A stretch of 64,000 nucleotides of DNA, taken from Sinimarinibacterium sp. NLF-5-8. GTDB taxonomy: Bacteria; Pseudomonadota; Gammaproteobacteria; Nevskiales; Nevskiaceae. Shown here piece by piece: positions 1 through 9,348 of the stretch (positions are counted from its first letter, which is position 1; every line of letters starts with the position of its first letter). Both the position numbers and the translations under genes were made by a program. The notes under the pieces were generated by a model that worked only from the letters and a program-made list of their open reading frames with translations, had not been told where the DNA came from and did not search any database. The stretch lies in contig NZ_CP048030.1 in NCBI RefSeq assembly GCF_010092425.1, positions 1,561,501-1,625,500 on the forward strand. Reading direction: 5' to 3'.

Positions 1-759
1 GACCTGGGTTCCCGGCAACAGCCATGCCCGCAGCCAGCCCTGGGGCTGCACGTCATTGAGGTTGAGTTCAAGCTGGCCATGCCATTGATGAGGGCGCGCC
101 ACCGGCCCGTCGATCTGCGCCGACAGCACCACCTCGCCACCCCGATCAGGGGGCAGGCGCAGTTGCGCCACACTGGCAAAGCCCTGCTCGGTTTTCTCGA
201 TGTCGAGGCGTTGCAGGCGCAGCACCGAGGGCTGATCACCCAGCAGGGGATGCTGAAGCCGCAGCTCGCAATCTTCGAGCACCACCCATTCGAAACGCTC
301 CAGCTGGTCAACCCACGACTCACGCCCGCGCTTGCGCCGTCCCACTGCCGGATTGCTGAAGCCACCGATGCGCAGCTGACCATCTTCATCCACTTCTGCC
401 GACATCCGCAGCCCTGCCAGCTCCAGACGCGAGGGCATCCAGCTGCCCCGGAGCAGGTTGCGCAGCCCCATGCCCAGGCTCAGCCGCTCAACGCTGAGGT
501 CATCCTGGCCGTCCTCGCTGAACAGGGTCAGCCCATTGAGATCAAAGCGCGGCGCCAGCCCCCGCCAGGACAGGCTGATACCGTCGATCTGCACCGGACG
601 CCCGGTGGCCTGGGTCACCCAATCGGCAAGATTTTCGCGGTATCCCGGCGCCAGCAGCACGGCAACCTGAAACGCACCGCTGAGCGCCGCCCCGGCAATG
701 ACGGTGGCAGCAACAGCAGAAATCGCCCACGTCCACCAGCGGCGCTTTACACGTTCCAT
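1..759 (-). CDS. yhdP: YhdP/AsmA-like membrane-anchored protein (TIGR02099 type), 3' part outside window
   Basis: The 253 codons visible here are the N-terminal part; the reading frame stays open to base 1. It begins MERVKRRWWTWAIS, a basic cytoplasmic start followed by one hydrophobic segment (about residues 9-35), then a long soluble beta-rich region expected in the periplasm. YhdP-family proteins are very large AsmA-like proteins thought to move phospholipids between the two membranes. Family assignment rests on this N-terminus and on position directly after maf-rng on the same strand, the classic order in gammaproteobacteria. The ATG at 759 lies 100 bases after the rng stop, so co-transcription is likely. 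Confidence 0.8.
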   Translation of the reverse strand, partial: MERVKRRWWTWAISAVAATVIAGAALSGAFQVAVLLAPGYRENLADWVTQATGRPVQIDGISLSWRGLAPRFDLNGLTLFSEDGQDDLSVERLSLGMGLRNLLRGSWMPSRLELAGLRMSAEVDEDGQLRIGGFSNPAVGRRKRGRESWVDQLERFEWVVLEDCELRLQHPLLGDQPSVLRLQRLDIEKTEQGFASVAQLRLPPDRGGEVVLSAQIDGPVARPHQWHGQLELNLNDVQPQGWLRAWLLPGTQV

Positions 760-859
760 GCAGAAAAATCAGTCGGTCGGATGAAATCCCAGGAGGGGCT
801 ATTGTCGCCGCATCAAGGCACCAACTCCATTGGCGGCCGATCAGCGCGCGCGATCGCGG

Positions 860-2320
860 TCACAGTGGCACCACATCAAAGCTTTCCTGGGTATAGGCCG
901 TCTCGGTCTGCACCCGCACCGGGCGCTCCAGCATTTCTTCGAGCAGGGCCAGGCGCTGCGGCTCTTCTTCCATGAAACGCCGTGCCACCTGCGGCGAGGC
1001 CAGCACCAGAAAACTGCGTGCCTCGAACTGACGCGCCGCCCGCTGCAACTCGCGCGCCACTTCATGGCACACCGTCTCAACGGTCTTGATGGTGCCGGTG
1101 CCATCGCAATGGGGACAGGGCTCGCTCAGGATCCGTCCCAGCGATTCGCGCGTGCGCTTGCGCGTCATTTCGATCAGCCCCAACGGCGAAAACGGATAAA
1201 CCTGGATGCGGGCATGATCCGGTGCCAGTGCACGCTCCAGCGCGCGCACCACCTGGGCACGGTGATCCTCGGATTTCATGTCGATGAAATCCAGAATGAT
1301 GATGCCGCCCAGATTGCGCAGCCGCAGTTGCCGGGCAATCGCCTGCGCCGCTTCCAGGTTGGTCTTGAGCACCGTTTCTTCGAGATTGCGGTGGCCGATA
1401 TACGCGCCGGTATTGACGTCGATGGTGGTCATCGCCTCGGTCTGGTCAATAACCAGATGCCCACCGGACTTGAGCTCCACCCGCCGCTCCAGCGCGCGGT
1501 TGATGTCGTCCTCCACGCCGTACAGATCAAAGATCGGCGCGGCGCCTTCGTACAGTTCGATCAGCGGCGCAGCCTGGGGGACGAACAACTGCGCAAATTG
1601 TTTGACGCGACGGCATTCTTCCTCGCAGTCGATGCGCACCCGCTCCACGTCGGTGCCGAGCAGGTCGCGCAGGATGCGCATCGACAGCGGCAAATCACCA
1701 TGAATCAGGCCACTGGGCTTGCTGACCTTGGCCTGCTCGCTGATCGCTTTCCACAGGCGCAGCAAAAAACTGACATCGGACTCCAGTGACGGTGCATCGG
1801 CGCCCTCGGCAGCGGTGCGTGCAATCAGGCCGAACTCGGGTGCCAGCCGTGCCTGCAGATCATCAAAAATGGTTTTGAGGCGCGCGCGCTCGGCCTCATC
1901 CTCGATGCGCGCAGAAACCCCCACATGCCGCTCATGCGGCAACAGCACCAGATAACGCGACGGGATCGACAGCAGCGTGGTCAGCCGCGCGCCCTTGCTG
2001 CCCATCGGATCCTTGAGCACCTGAACGACGATTTCCTGGCCTTCACTGAGCAACTGGCTGATCGTTGGCGGCGGTTCGGCGGTGCCGGAAGACAGCGGCA
2101 GCATATCCGCCACATGCAAAAAAGCCGTGCGCGCCAGCCCGATCTCGACAAACGCGGCCTGCATGCCCGGCAACACCCGTTGCACCACACCTTTGTAGAT
2201 ATTGCCGGCAAGGCCATGCCGCGATGCACGTTGCAGATGTACCTCCTGCACCGCGCCGCCTTCGACCAGTGCCACCCGGGTTTCCTGCTGACCGATGTTG
2301 ACCAGGATCTCGGTACTCAT
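860..2320 (-). CDS. rng: Ribonuclease G
   Basis: 486 aa, normal length for RNase G. This single-strand endoribonuclease matures the 5' end of 16S rRNA and takes part in mRNA decay. The N-terminus MSTEILVNIGQQETRVAL is typical, followed by an S1-type RNA-binding segment (around residues 37-125) and the RNase E/G catalytic core, with ILDFIDM carrying an expected metal-binding Asp. The CPHCDGTG motif near residue 404 is the zinc-link region. The ATG overlaps the maf stop by 4 bases, so the two are translationally coupled. Confidence 0.95.
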   Translation of the reverse strand: MSTEILVNIGQQETRVALVEGGAVQEVHLQRASRHGLAGNIYKGVVQRVLPGMQAAFVEIGLARTAFLHVADMLPLSSGTAEPPPTISQLLSEGQEIVVQVLKDPMGSKGARLTTLLSIPSRYLVLLPHERHVGVSARIEDEAERARLKTIFDDLQARLAPEFGLIARTAAEGADAPSLESDVSFLLRLWKAISEQAKVSKPSGLIHGDLPLSMRILRDLLGTDVERVRIDCEEECRRVKQFAQLFVPQAAPLIELYEGAAPIFDLYGVEDDINRALERRVELKSGGHLVIDQTEAMTTIDVNTGAYIGHRNLEETVLKTNLEAAQAIARQLRLRNLGGIIILDFIDMKSEDHRAQVVRALERALAPDHARIQVYPFSPLGLIEMTRKRTRESLGRILSEPCPHCDGTGTIKTVETVCHEVARELQRAARQFEARSFLVLASPQVARRFMEEEPQRLALLEEMLERPVRVQTETAYTQESFDVVPL

Positions 2321-2910
2321 GCGCGCACGGCTCCCGCCAAAACGTCCAGATCGAACCCACGCAGCAGCGCGGCGGTTTCATGCAGCGGCAACCCCACCAC
2401 GCCGCTGTAACTGCCGGCGATTTTGTGCACGAACACCGCGCCCAGCCCCTGGATGGCATACCCCCCGGCCTTGTCCTGCGGCTCGCCACTGTCCCAGTAA
2501 CTTTGCGCCTGCGCGCGGCTGATCTCGGCAAACCACACATCGGTGACCGACAGCGCGCGCGCCACCCGCGCGCCGTGCACCACCGCCACCGCAGAAACCA
2601 CCTGATGCGCGCGCGCGGACAAATCCAGCAGCATCTGCACCCCATGCGCGCGCGAAGTGGGCTTGCCGAGGATCTTGCCGTCCAGCACCACATCGGTATC
2701 GGCGCCGAGCACCGGCAGCGGGGTCTGCGTTTGCTGTTGCACCGCGCGCGCTTTTTCATACGCCACGCGCGCGGCGTAATCCGCGGGCGCTTCGCCCTGG
2801 CGCACAAGTTCCGGCACATCCGCAGGATGCACCGCCACTTGCAAACCCAGCTGGATCAGCAATTGCTGACGTCTGGGTGAACGCGACGCCAGCAGCAATT
2901 GGGGATTCAC
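2317..2910 (-). CDS. maf: Maf family nucleotide pyrophosphatase (dTTP/UTP type, YhdE-like)
   Basis: 197 aa. Maf proteins hydrolyse non-canonical or excess nucleoside triphosphates (dTTP, UTP, modified pyrimidines) to monophosphates and help limit septum formation. The N-terminal LLASRSPRR loop is diagnostic, as are GADTDVVLDGKILGKP and the later DKAGGYAIQGLG motif. The start is GTG at 2910, preceded on the minus strand by AGGA at suitable spacing; a nearby ATG reads into a stop after three codons. It is the first gene of maf-rng-yhdP and is divergent from the aldolase gene at 3021. Confidence 0.92.
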   Translation of the reverse strand: MNPQLLLASRSPRRQQLLIQLGLQVAVHPADVPELVRQGEAPADYAARVAYEKARAVQQQTQTPLPVLGADTDVVLDGKILGKPTSRAHGVQMLLDLSARAHQVVSAVAVVHGARVARALSVTDVWFAEISRAQAQSYWDSGEPQDKAGGYAIQGLGAVFVHKIAGSYSGVVGLPLHETAALLRGFDLDVLAGAVRA

Positions 2911-3020
2911 TTTGCCATTTCCTAAAGTTTGTTTGTTTAGGGTAGCGTGTTGCGGTTTTCACCGCACCGGGGCGTGCGCGCGCGCCCCACCCGTTTGCCC
3001 GATCATTCAAGGAGAGCTTC

Positions 3021-3779
3021 ATGTCGCAATCCAAGGTTCAAACCCAGGTCAGTTCCGCCGAGTGGCAGGCGCGGGTCAATCTGGCCGCAGCGTACCGGCT
3101 GGTCGCACGCTTTGGCTGGGATGATCTGGTGTTTACCCACATCAGTGCGCGGGTGCCGGACAGCGAGCACCATTTTCTGATCAACCCCTACGGTTGGATG
3201 TTTGAAGAAATCACCGCCAGCAGCCTGGTCAAGATCGACCTGCAAGGTCGCAAGGTGATGGATTCGCCTCACTCGATCAATCCGGCAGGCTTCACCATCC
3301 ACAGCGCCATCCATGCCGCACGGCCCGATGCCCAGTGCGTGATGCACACCCATTCGATCAACGGCGTGGCCGTCTCGGCACAAAAAAACGGCGTGCTGCC
3401 GATCTCCCAGCAGGCGACGCTGGTGCTGGCATCACTGGCCTACCACGACTACGAAGGCATTGCCCTGCGCGATGATGAAAAGCCGCGCCTGGTCGCTGAC
3501 ATCGGCGACAAAACCTTTTTGATGCTGCGCAACCACGGCCTGCTCACCGTCGGCGCCAGCCCTGCCGATGCGTTTTTGGCGATGTATATCTTTGAAGCCG
3601 CCTGCATGATCCAGGTGCGCGCACAGGCTGGCGGCGGCGAGTTGGTCAACGTCGATCCGCGCATCGTTGCCGGCGTGCAGCAGGCTGCGGCACAGGTCAC
3701 CCAGGGGCTGGGCGGACAACTGGCATGGCCGGGGCTGCTGCGCCGACTGGATCGGGTCGATCCTTCCTACCGGGACTGA
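3021..3779 (+). CDS. Class II aldolase/adducin family protein
   Basis: 252 aa, the usual size. Zinc-dependent class II aldolases cleave or epimerise phospho-sugars, but many members of this adducin-like branch have no known substrate. Visible metal ligands are the HTHS motif (about residues 112-115) and a third His in the LRNHGLL motif (about residue 173). The ATG has a strong AAGGAGA upstream. The last 13 bases overlap, tail to tail, the end of the DUF4105 gene on the other strand. No neighbour suggests a pathway, so the substrate is unknown. Confidence 0.85.
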   Translation: MSQSKVQTQVSSAEWQARVNLAAAYRLVARFGWDDLVFTHISARVPDSEHHFLINPYGWMFEEITASSLVKIDLQGRKVMDSPHSINPAGFTIHSAIHAARPDAQCVMHTHSINGVAVSAQKNGVLPISQQATLVLASLAYHDYEGIALRDDEKPRLVADIGDKTFLMLRNHGLLTVGASPADAFLAMYIFEAACMIQVRAQAGGGELVNVDPRIVAGVQQAAAQVTQGLGGQLAWPGLLRRLDRVDPSYRD

Positions 3780-5041
3780 GCGGCTGTTGAACGGCTGCGG
3801 GTCGGAACCCGCGCGCGCTGCGGCATCCCCAGATGCAATGCCAGCCACAGGTTGGGGATGACCAGCAACGCCAGCCAATGGCCGTTGGGCTGATCCCCGA
3901 ACAGGCCCACCGGCACCGCCAGAATCGTTGCCAGCACAATCAGCAAAGCAGCAAAGCGCGCCAGCCATCCGGCCGCTTTCGGAGTGGCGCGCAGTCCTCG
4001 CAGCGCTGGCACCAGCAGCAAAAACCACAGCGGATGCAGCAACAGCTGATTGCTGTTTTCGCTCATGCCCCAATGATCGGTGGCATACGCCCCTAGCATC
4101 AGCACACTGCCCAGCACACCGGCGGCGACGACATAGGCGCTGCTCAAGGCGCCCAGCAGCACGCGCACGGGGCGACGATGGCGCAGCGCCTGCAAAGTGC
4201 TCAACAGCCCGGTAAACCCCAGGCCGCAGAGCAAAAACGCCCATACCCGCAGGCGCGCGTTTTCAGCCGGCGCGACAGCGCCACCGCTGAGCACCCGTTC
4301 ACTGCGAACCAGAGGCTGCTGTTGCTGCGCATCACCGACCTGCACTCCGCGCACTGCACTCATCAATCGTTCCGGCAAAAAAGCGTCTTGCCAGGCATTG
4401 AGCGCGCCATCGGCGCGCGCGCCCAAAATCAGATCCATGCCCCACAGCAGCGGCCTGATGCCCTGGATCAGCCGCAGCACTTCACTGCGATAGCTGCCGC
4501 TGCCCGGCACCGGACTGAGCTGCTTTTGCAGCTGGCCTCCCAGCACGCGGTCGATCGCGTCGCGGGTTTTGGTCGAGCAGTTGCTGATGAAGTAGTCGTA
4601 GTGATATTCGGCATTTTCCGGGCGCGCGTTCCAGGCCAGATAATCAGCCAGCGCGCGGCTTTCGGTATCACTCAGTGCCAGCACCTGTTCGACCACCGCG
4701 CGCCCTTCGGCGGCGTATTGCGCCAGCGTCCAGTCCAGCGGGGCAACATCGAGCCGATAGCGCATGCGCCCACGGGCAAAGTTCAGAAAGAAGTTTTTTT
4801 GCCCAAAATCAAACACGCCGTAGTTGTAAACGCGCGCCTGCGCGCCAGCCTCGCGCACCAGCAATGCGTTGTGCCCAAAGCGCTGCCAGTACACCTCGCC
4901 AGGGGCAAAGGTCAGCAGGCTCACCTGCGGCGCGGCGTGGGCAAGGCTGACCAGACTCCAGATGCAGACGGCCAGCAGTCCGGAAAAAAACCGGCGCGCC
5001 CGCAGCCGCCCCAAAGCGCCGGTTTGAGCGGGGGTGTTCAT
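3767..5041 (-). CDS. DUF4105 protein, Lnb-type (candidate lipoprotein N-acyltransferase)
   Basis: 424 aa. After an N-terminal signal/anchor (about residues 20-36) comes a periplasmic DUF4105 domain with two conserved motifs, RFGHNALLV and YDYFISNCSTKTRD, giving a His/Cys pair. It is followed by about five membrane segments (roughly residues 265-285, 292-318, 332-352, 357-380, 384-400). The 'periplasmic domain plus five helices' layout is that of Lnb, described in Bacteroides as an alternative enzyme that N-acylates lipoproteins. The gene closes the miaB-phoH-ybeY-corC operon, exactly where lnt sits in most gammaproteobacteria. Family membership is clear; the Lnt-replacing role is inferred from topology and position. 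Confidence 0.75.
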   Translation of the reverse strand: MNTPAQTGALGRLRARRFFSGLLAVCIWSLVSLAHAAPQVSLLTFAPGEVYWQRFGHNALLVREAGAQARVYNYGVFDFGQKNFFLNFARGRMRYRLDVAPLDWTLAQYAAEGRAVVEQVLALSDTESRALADYLAWNARPENAEYHYDYFISNCSTKTRDAIDRVLGGQLQKQLSPVPGSGSYRSEVLRLIQGIRPLLWGMDLILGARADGALNAWQDAFLPERLMSAVRGVQVGDAQQQQPLVRSERVLSGGAVAPAENARLRVWAFLLCGLGFTGLLSTLQALRHRRPVRVLLGALSSAYVVAAGVLGSVLMLGAYATDHWGMSENSNQLLLHPLWFLLLVPALRGLRATPKAAGWLARFAALLIVLATILAVPVGLFGDQPNGHWLALLVIPNLWLALHLGMPQRARVPTRSRSTAAQSR

Positions 5042-5042
5042 A

Positions 5043-5903
5043 TCAGTTGGATGAAACCGTCATTTGCAGCAGATGCACGCGGCGGCTGTCGGCGCGCTGG
5101 ACGTTGAAGTTGTAGTGGCCGATGCGCACGCTTTCGCCGCGCTTGGGCATGTGACCAAAGCGGTACATGACATAACCGCCGACGGTATCGAACTCATCAT
5201 CCGGAAAACTGGCGCCAAAGTATTCGTTGAAGTCTTCGATGGGCGTCAGCGCATTGACCAAAAAGCGGCGTTCGTCCTGCTTCAGGATCATCGCGCTTTC
5301 GGCCTCGTCATATTCATCGTCGATCTCGCCGACGATCTGCTCCAGTACGTCCTCGATCGTCACCAGCCCGGCCACGCCGCCGTATTCATCCACCACCAGC
5401 GCCATGTGATTGCGGTCGCGTCGAAAGTCCTTGAGCAGCACATTCAGGCGCTTGGACTCGGGCACGAACGTGGCGGCGCGCGTCAGCGTGTGCATGCTGA
5501 AAACCGTCGCATCGGGCGAGACCCCGCAGCTGAACCGGAGCAGATCCTTGGCCAGCAGGATGCCAACGATCTCATCGCGGGAATCGCCCACCACCGGAAA
5601 CCGCGAGTGACCGGACTCGACCACTGCCGCCAGCACCCGCTCCAGCGGCCAGCTCTGATCCAGCACCACCATTTGCGCGCGCGGCACCATCACATCGCGT
5701 ACCTGGGTTTCGGCGGTTTCCAGAATGCCTTCGAACATGGTCAGCGCATCGCTGTCCATCAGCTCGGCATCGCGCGCTTCGCGCATCATTTCCAGAAGGT
5801 CTTCGCGGGTTCGCGGGCCGCCGGCAAAGCGGGTGACCCGTCGCCACCAGTGCGAAAGGCCGTGGTCATCGGGTTTGGGGCTGGGACTGCTGTCGTCGTT
5901 CAT
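5043..5903 (-). CDS. corC: CorC/HlyC-type CBS-domain protein
   Basis: 286 aa, close to E. coli CorC (YbeX). It has no transmembrane domain of its own. It carries a tandem CBS pair (about residues 65-190) starting at [12 protein letters not shown], with a clear second CBS repeat at [20 protein letters not shown], and a C-terminal CorC_HlyC domain. The family is linked to magnesium/cobalt efflux and to ribosome homeostasis. Its ATG overlaps the ybeY stop by 4 bases (ATGA), and the DUF4105 gene starts one base after its stop, so it belongs to a tight operon. Confidence 0.92.
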   Translation of the reverse strand: MNDDSSPSPKPDDHGLSHWWRRVTRFAGGPRTREDLLEMMREARDAELMDSDALTMFEGILETAETQVRDVMVPRAQMVVLDQSWPLERVLAAVVESGHSRFPVVGDSRDEIVGILLAKDLLRFSCGVSPDATVFSMHTLTRAATFVPESKRLNVLLKDFRRDRNHMALVVDEYGGVAGLVTIEDVLEQIVGEIDDEYDEAESAMILKQDERRFLVNALTPIEDFNEYFGASFPDDEFDTVGGYVMYRFGHMPKRGESVRIGHYNFNVQRADSRRVHLLQMTVSSN

Positions 5904-6334
5904 TGATAGGGGTCGTCAAAACCCAGTTGTTGCAAAATCTTGATTTCCAGGGCTTCCATGCGCTGCGCATCGGCCGATTCAACGTGATCATGCCCCTGCA
6001 CATGCAGGCAGCCATGCACCACCATATGCGCCCAGTGTGCGCGCGCGCGCTTGCCTTGCGCCACGGCCTCGCGCGCCACCACCGGCGCACAGATCACCAG
6101 ATCGCCGGCCACACCAAATTCGGCATCGCCATCAAAGGACAGCACGTTGGTCGGCTTGTCCTTGCCGCGATAGTCGCGGTTGAGCGCCTGGCTTTCGGCT
6201 TCATCAACAATGCGAATGGTCAACTCGCCGCAGGCCACCGGCAGCGCCGCGCGCGCAAACAGGCGCAAACTGGACGCAGAGGGAATGCCGCGCGCAGGCA
6301 CATTGCGCTGAATGATGATGGCGGCGTCAGTCAT
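5900..6334 (-). CDS. ybeY: YbeY endoribonuclease / rRNA maturation factor
   Basis: 144 aa from the ATG at 6334. The open frame extends further upstream, but that part overlaps phoH coding sequence and is not YbeY-like. YbeY is a zinc-dependent single-strand RNase needed for 16S rRNA 3' maturation and ribosome quality control. The zinc motif [11 protein letters not shown] is intact, and [12 protein letters not shown] is the conserved core strand. The start overlaps the phoH stop by 8 bases and the stop overlaps corC by 4. Confidence 0.95.
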   Translation of the reverse strand: MTDAAIIIQRNVPARGIPSASSLRLFARAALPVACGELTIRIVDEAESQALNRDYRGKDKPTNVLSFDGDAEFGVAGDLVICAPVVAREAVAQGKRARAHWAHMVVHGCLHVQGHDHVESADAQRMEALEIKILQQLGFDDPYQ

Positions 6335-7340
6335 GGCGCGCACCCGGATGGCGTTCTTCGTAATCGTCATAGGCCTGCACGATGGCCTGCACCAGCGGAT
6401 GACGCACCACGTCTTCTTTCCTGAAGTGGGTGAAACTGATGCCCTTGACCCCATCCAGCACCTGCATCGCATGGCGCAGACCGGAAGCCTGATGCTTGGG
6501 CAGGTCGATCTGGGTCACATCGCCGGTGACCACGGCGACGCTGCCAAAGCCGATGCGGGTCAAAAACATCTTCATCTGTTCAACCGAGGTGTTTTGCGCC
6601 TCGTCCAGAATCACAAAGGCTTCGTTGAGTGTGCGCCCGCGCATGAAGGCCAGCGGCGCGATCTCGATCACGCTTTTTTCAATCAGCCTGGCGACTTTTT
6701 CAAAGCCGAGCATTTCGTACAGCGCGTCGTACAGTGGCCGCAGATAGGGGTTGATCTTGTCGGCCATGTCACCGGGCAAAAAGCCGAGTTTTTCACCCGC
6801 CTCCACCGCCGGACGCACCAGCACCAGGCGACGCACGCGATCGCGCTCCAGCGCCTGCACCGCACTGGCCACGGCCAGATAGGTCTTGCCGGTACCGGCC
6901 GGCCCGACCCCAAAGTTCAGATCAAAACTGCTGATGGCCTTCAAATAGTTTTTTTGTGTGGTACCGCGCCCACGCACGACGCCGCGCTTGGTGCGCACCA
7001 CCACTTCGCCATCGCCGCCACGCTCGGGGGCGGACGCCTCATCGGTGCGCTGTGGATCGTGGCCGTGCTCGGCCAGCGCAAGGTGAACGTGTTCGCTGTT
7101 GATGCTGTCGTCCAGGGTCTGGTTGAACAGCTGCGTCAGCGCCGCCTCGGCGGCGGCTACTTCGCGGCGGGTGCCAACGATCTGGTAACGATTGGCGCGA
7201 TTACGGATTTCAACGCCCAGACGAACTTCGATCTGGCGCAGATGCGCATCAAACGGCCCATTGAGATTCATCAGACGCTGCGCATCATCCGGTTCGAGTA
7301 CCAGATCGGCGCGCGCGCTGCCATGACTGCGACTGCCCAT
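6327..7340 (-). CDS. ybeZ: PhoH-like ATPase YbeZ
   Basis: 337 aa. This is a P-loop NTPase of the PhoH family, a partner of YbeY in rRNA processing. A KH-like N-terminal part (about residues 1-110) precedes the PhoH domain, which has Walker A GPAGTGKT (about residue 144) and Walker [11 protein letters not shown]. The ATG immediately follows the miaB stop. Gene order miaB-ybeZ-ybeY-corC matches many gammaproteobacteria. Confidence 0.95.
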   Translation of the reverse strand: MGSRSHGSARADLVLEPDDAQRLMNLNGPFDAHLRQIEVRLGVEIRNRANRYQIVGTRREVAAAEAALTQLFNQTLDDSINSEHVHLALAEHGHDPQRTDEASAPERGGDGEVVVRTKRGVVRGRGTTQKNYLKAISSFDLNFGVGPAGTGKTYLAVASAVQALERDRVRRLVLVRPAVEAGEKLGFLPGDMADKINPYLRPLYDALYEMLGFEKVARLIEKSVIEIAPLAFMRGRTLNEAFVILDEAQNTSVEQMKMFLTRIGFGSVAVVTGDVTQIDLPKHQASGLRHAMQVLDGVKGISFTHFRKEDVVRHPLVQAIVQAYDDYEERHPGARHD

Positions 7341-8687
7341 TTAAGCGGCGGGAGCCTCCACCGTGAGTAAGGTGCCCCGCAATGAGTTGTTCATTGCTTC
7401 GGTGATCCGCACATCGACAAACCGGCCGATCACCGCTGCGGGTGCATCGAAGTTGACGACGCGGTTGTGCGAGGTGCGCCCGGCCATTTGCGTCGGATCG
7501 CGCCGCGAGGGGCGCTCGACCAGAATGCGTTGGGTGGTGCCCACCAGATTGCGCTTGAACTGCTCGTCGTAACTGCGAATGGTGTCTTGCAGCAACATCA
7601 GCCGCGCGTGTTTTTCATCGGCGCTGACGCCATCGCGCAGATTGGCTGCAGGGGTGCCGGGGCGCGGGCTGTAGACAAAGCTGAACGCCGTGTCAAAGCC
7701 GGTTTGATGGATCAAATCCATCGTCAGCGCAAAATCGGCCTCGGTTTCAGACGGAAAGCCGACGATGAAGTCAGATGACAGCGAGATATCGGGACGCACC
7801 TGGCGCACGCGGCGCATCTTGTCGAGGAACTGCTCGCGGCTGTAGCCCCGCTTCATCATCCCCAGAATGCGGTCGGAGCCTGACTGCACCGGCAGATGCA
7901 GGTAGCTGGCGAGTTTGGGCTCATCGGCAAAGGCCTGGATCAGCGCATCGCTGAATTCGGCCGGGTGCGAGGTGGTGTAGCGAATCCGTTCAATGCCGGG
8001 GATTTGCGCCACATAGTTGATCAGCAACGCCAGATCGCAGGTCTCGGCGGTATCACCCATGCGACCCCGGTAGGCGTTGACGTTTTGTCCCAGCAGGGTG
8101 ACTTCGCGCACGCCCTGATCGGCAAGCTGGGCAATTTCCAGCAGCACATCATCCAGTGGCCGGCTGACTTCTTCACCGCGCGTGTAGGGCACCACACAAA
8201 AAGTGCAGTATTTGGAGCAGCCTTCCATGATGCTGACAAAGGCGGTCACACCTTCGGCGCGCGGCTCTGGCAGGTTGTCGAATTTTTCGATTTCGGGGAA
8301 CGTGACATCGATCACCGCCTTGCGGGTTTCGCGCGTCTTTTCCAGCATCTGCGGCAGGCGGTGCAGGGTTTGCGGGCCAAACACCATGTCCACCAGCGGC
8401 TGGCGCTCGGCCAGCGCCTCGCCCTCTTGCGAGGCCACGCAGCCGCCAACGCCGATGATGCGATCCTTGCCGTCCTGCTTCCACTGACGCCATCGCCCGA
8501 GCTCGGAAAACACTTTTTCCTGGGCTTTTTCGCGCACCGAGCAGGTATTGAGCAGCAGCAAGTCCGCTTCATTGGGATCTTGCGTGCGCACATAGCCATG
8601 CGAGGCCGACAGGACATCGACCATCTTGGCCGAGTCGTAATCATTCATTTGACAGCCGTAGCTGATCAGGTACAACTTTTTAGACAT
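7341..8687 (-). CDS. miaB: tRNA-2-methylthio-N6-dimethylallyladenosine synthase MiaB
   Basis: 448 aa from the ATG at 8687 ([19 protein letters not shown]); an in-frame GTG 18 bases upstream is a less likely start. MiaB is a radical-SAM methylthiotransferase that completes ms2i6A37 in tRNAs reading UNN codons. Visible are the N-terminal cluster-binding cysteines ([19 protein letters not shown]), the radical-SAM motif [12 protein letters not shown], and the C-terminal TRAM domain. It is the first gene of a five-gene minus-strand operon. Confidence 0.96.
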   Translation of the reverse strand: MSKKLYLISYGCQMNDYDSAKMVDVLSASHGYVRTQDPNEADLLLLNTCSVREKAQEKVFSELGRWRQWKQDGKDRIIGVGGCVASQEGEALAERQPLVDMVFGPQTLHRLPQMLEKTRETRKAVIDVTFPEIEKFDNLPEPRAEGVTAFVSIMEGCSKYCTFCVVPYTRGEEVSRPLDDVLLEIAQLADQGVREVTLLGQNVNAYRGRMGDTAETCDLALLINYVAQIPGIERIRYTTSHPAEFSDALIQAFADEPKLASYLHLPVQSGSDRILGMMKRGYSREQFLDKMRRVRQVRPDISLSSDFIVGFPSETEADFALTMDLIHQTGFDTAFSFVYSPRPGTPAANLRDGVSADEKHARLMLLQDTIRSYDEQFKRNLVGTTQRILVERPSRRDPTQMAGRTSHNRVVNFDAPAAVIGRFVDVRITEAMNNSLRGTLLTVEAPAA

Positions 8688-8749
8688 CGCAGACAACCGC
8701 GTCACGCCGCAAAAATATAAGTCGCGCAGTATAAATGAACTGTTTTGTT

Positions 8750-9184
8750 TCAGATTTTCCGTGACCAGTCATCAACGCCCTGGGCGATTTCTTCAAACGC
8801 CTTTTGAAAGGCCGCCTTGGGCAGGCGGTACGGGTCGGCAATATCGGCATTGCCCCGCCATTTCATGAATTTGTGAATGCGCCCGCGCAGTTGCGGAAAC
8901 TGATGATTGAGCCAGTCACTGTGACTCTGGTCGAGTGTCAGGATCAGATCCATGCCGCTGAGCAGCGCCGCCGTGGCCTGCTGCGCGCGATGTGCCGACA
9001 GATCCAGCCCGTTGTCGGCGCCCACCTCAAGCGACAGCTCATCCGCCGGAGCCCCCACCAGGGCGCCGGTACCGGCAGAAATCACTTGCTCGACGCGCGC
9101 ACCCAGCCGCGCGCGCAGCAGATACTCGCCCAGGGGACTGCGACAGATGTTGCCGGTACAGATCACCGCAATGTTGTTGAACAT
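8750..9184 (-). CDS. Low-molecular-weight protein-tyrosine phosphatase
   Basis: 144 aa, typical size. The P-loop CTGNICRSP (C-x5-R-S) sits at about residues 9-17 and the general-acid Asp is in ADPYRLP near residue 117. Such phosphatases often act on bacterial tyrosine kinases controlling capsule or exopolysaccharide, but no polysaccharide genes are near. It stands alone between miaB and the divergent cytochrome gene. Confidence 0.9.
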   Translation of the reverse strand: MFNNIAVICTGNICRSPLGEYLLRARLGARVEQVISAGTGALVGAPADELSLEVGADNGLDLSAHRAQQATAALLSGMDLILTLDQSHSDWLNHQFPQLRGRIHKFMKWRGNADIADPYRLPKAAFQKAFEEIAQGVDDWSRKI

Positions 9185-9348
9185 GAAAACTCAAAAACTG
9201 TTTTTGAATGAATGAGGCAAAAAGTCACGAAAGCGGATTGTAATCAACCGCGCCGCCCCGGTGCGCAACACCCCGGTTCTGCCTTACGATGCGAGTCCGG
9301 CCAACGATCGCACAAACGGCGCACGGCATGCAGCACAGGGGAGCAGTC

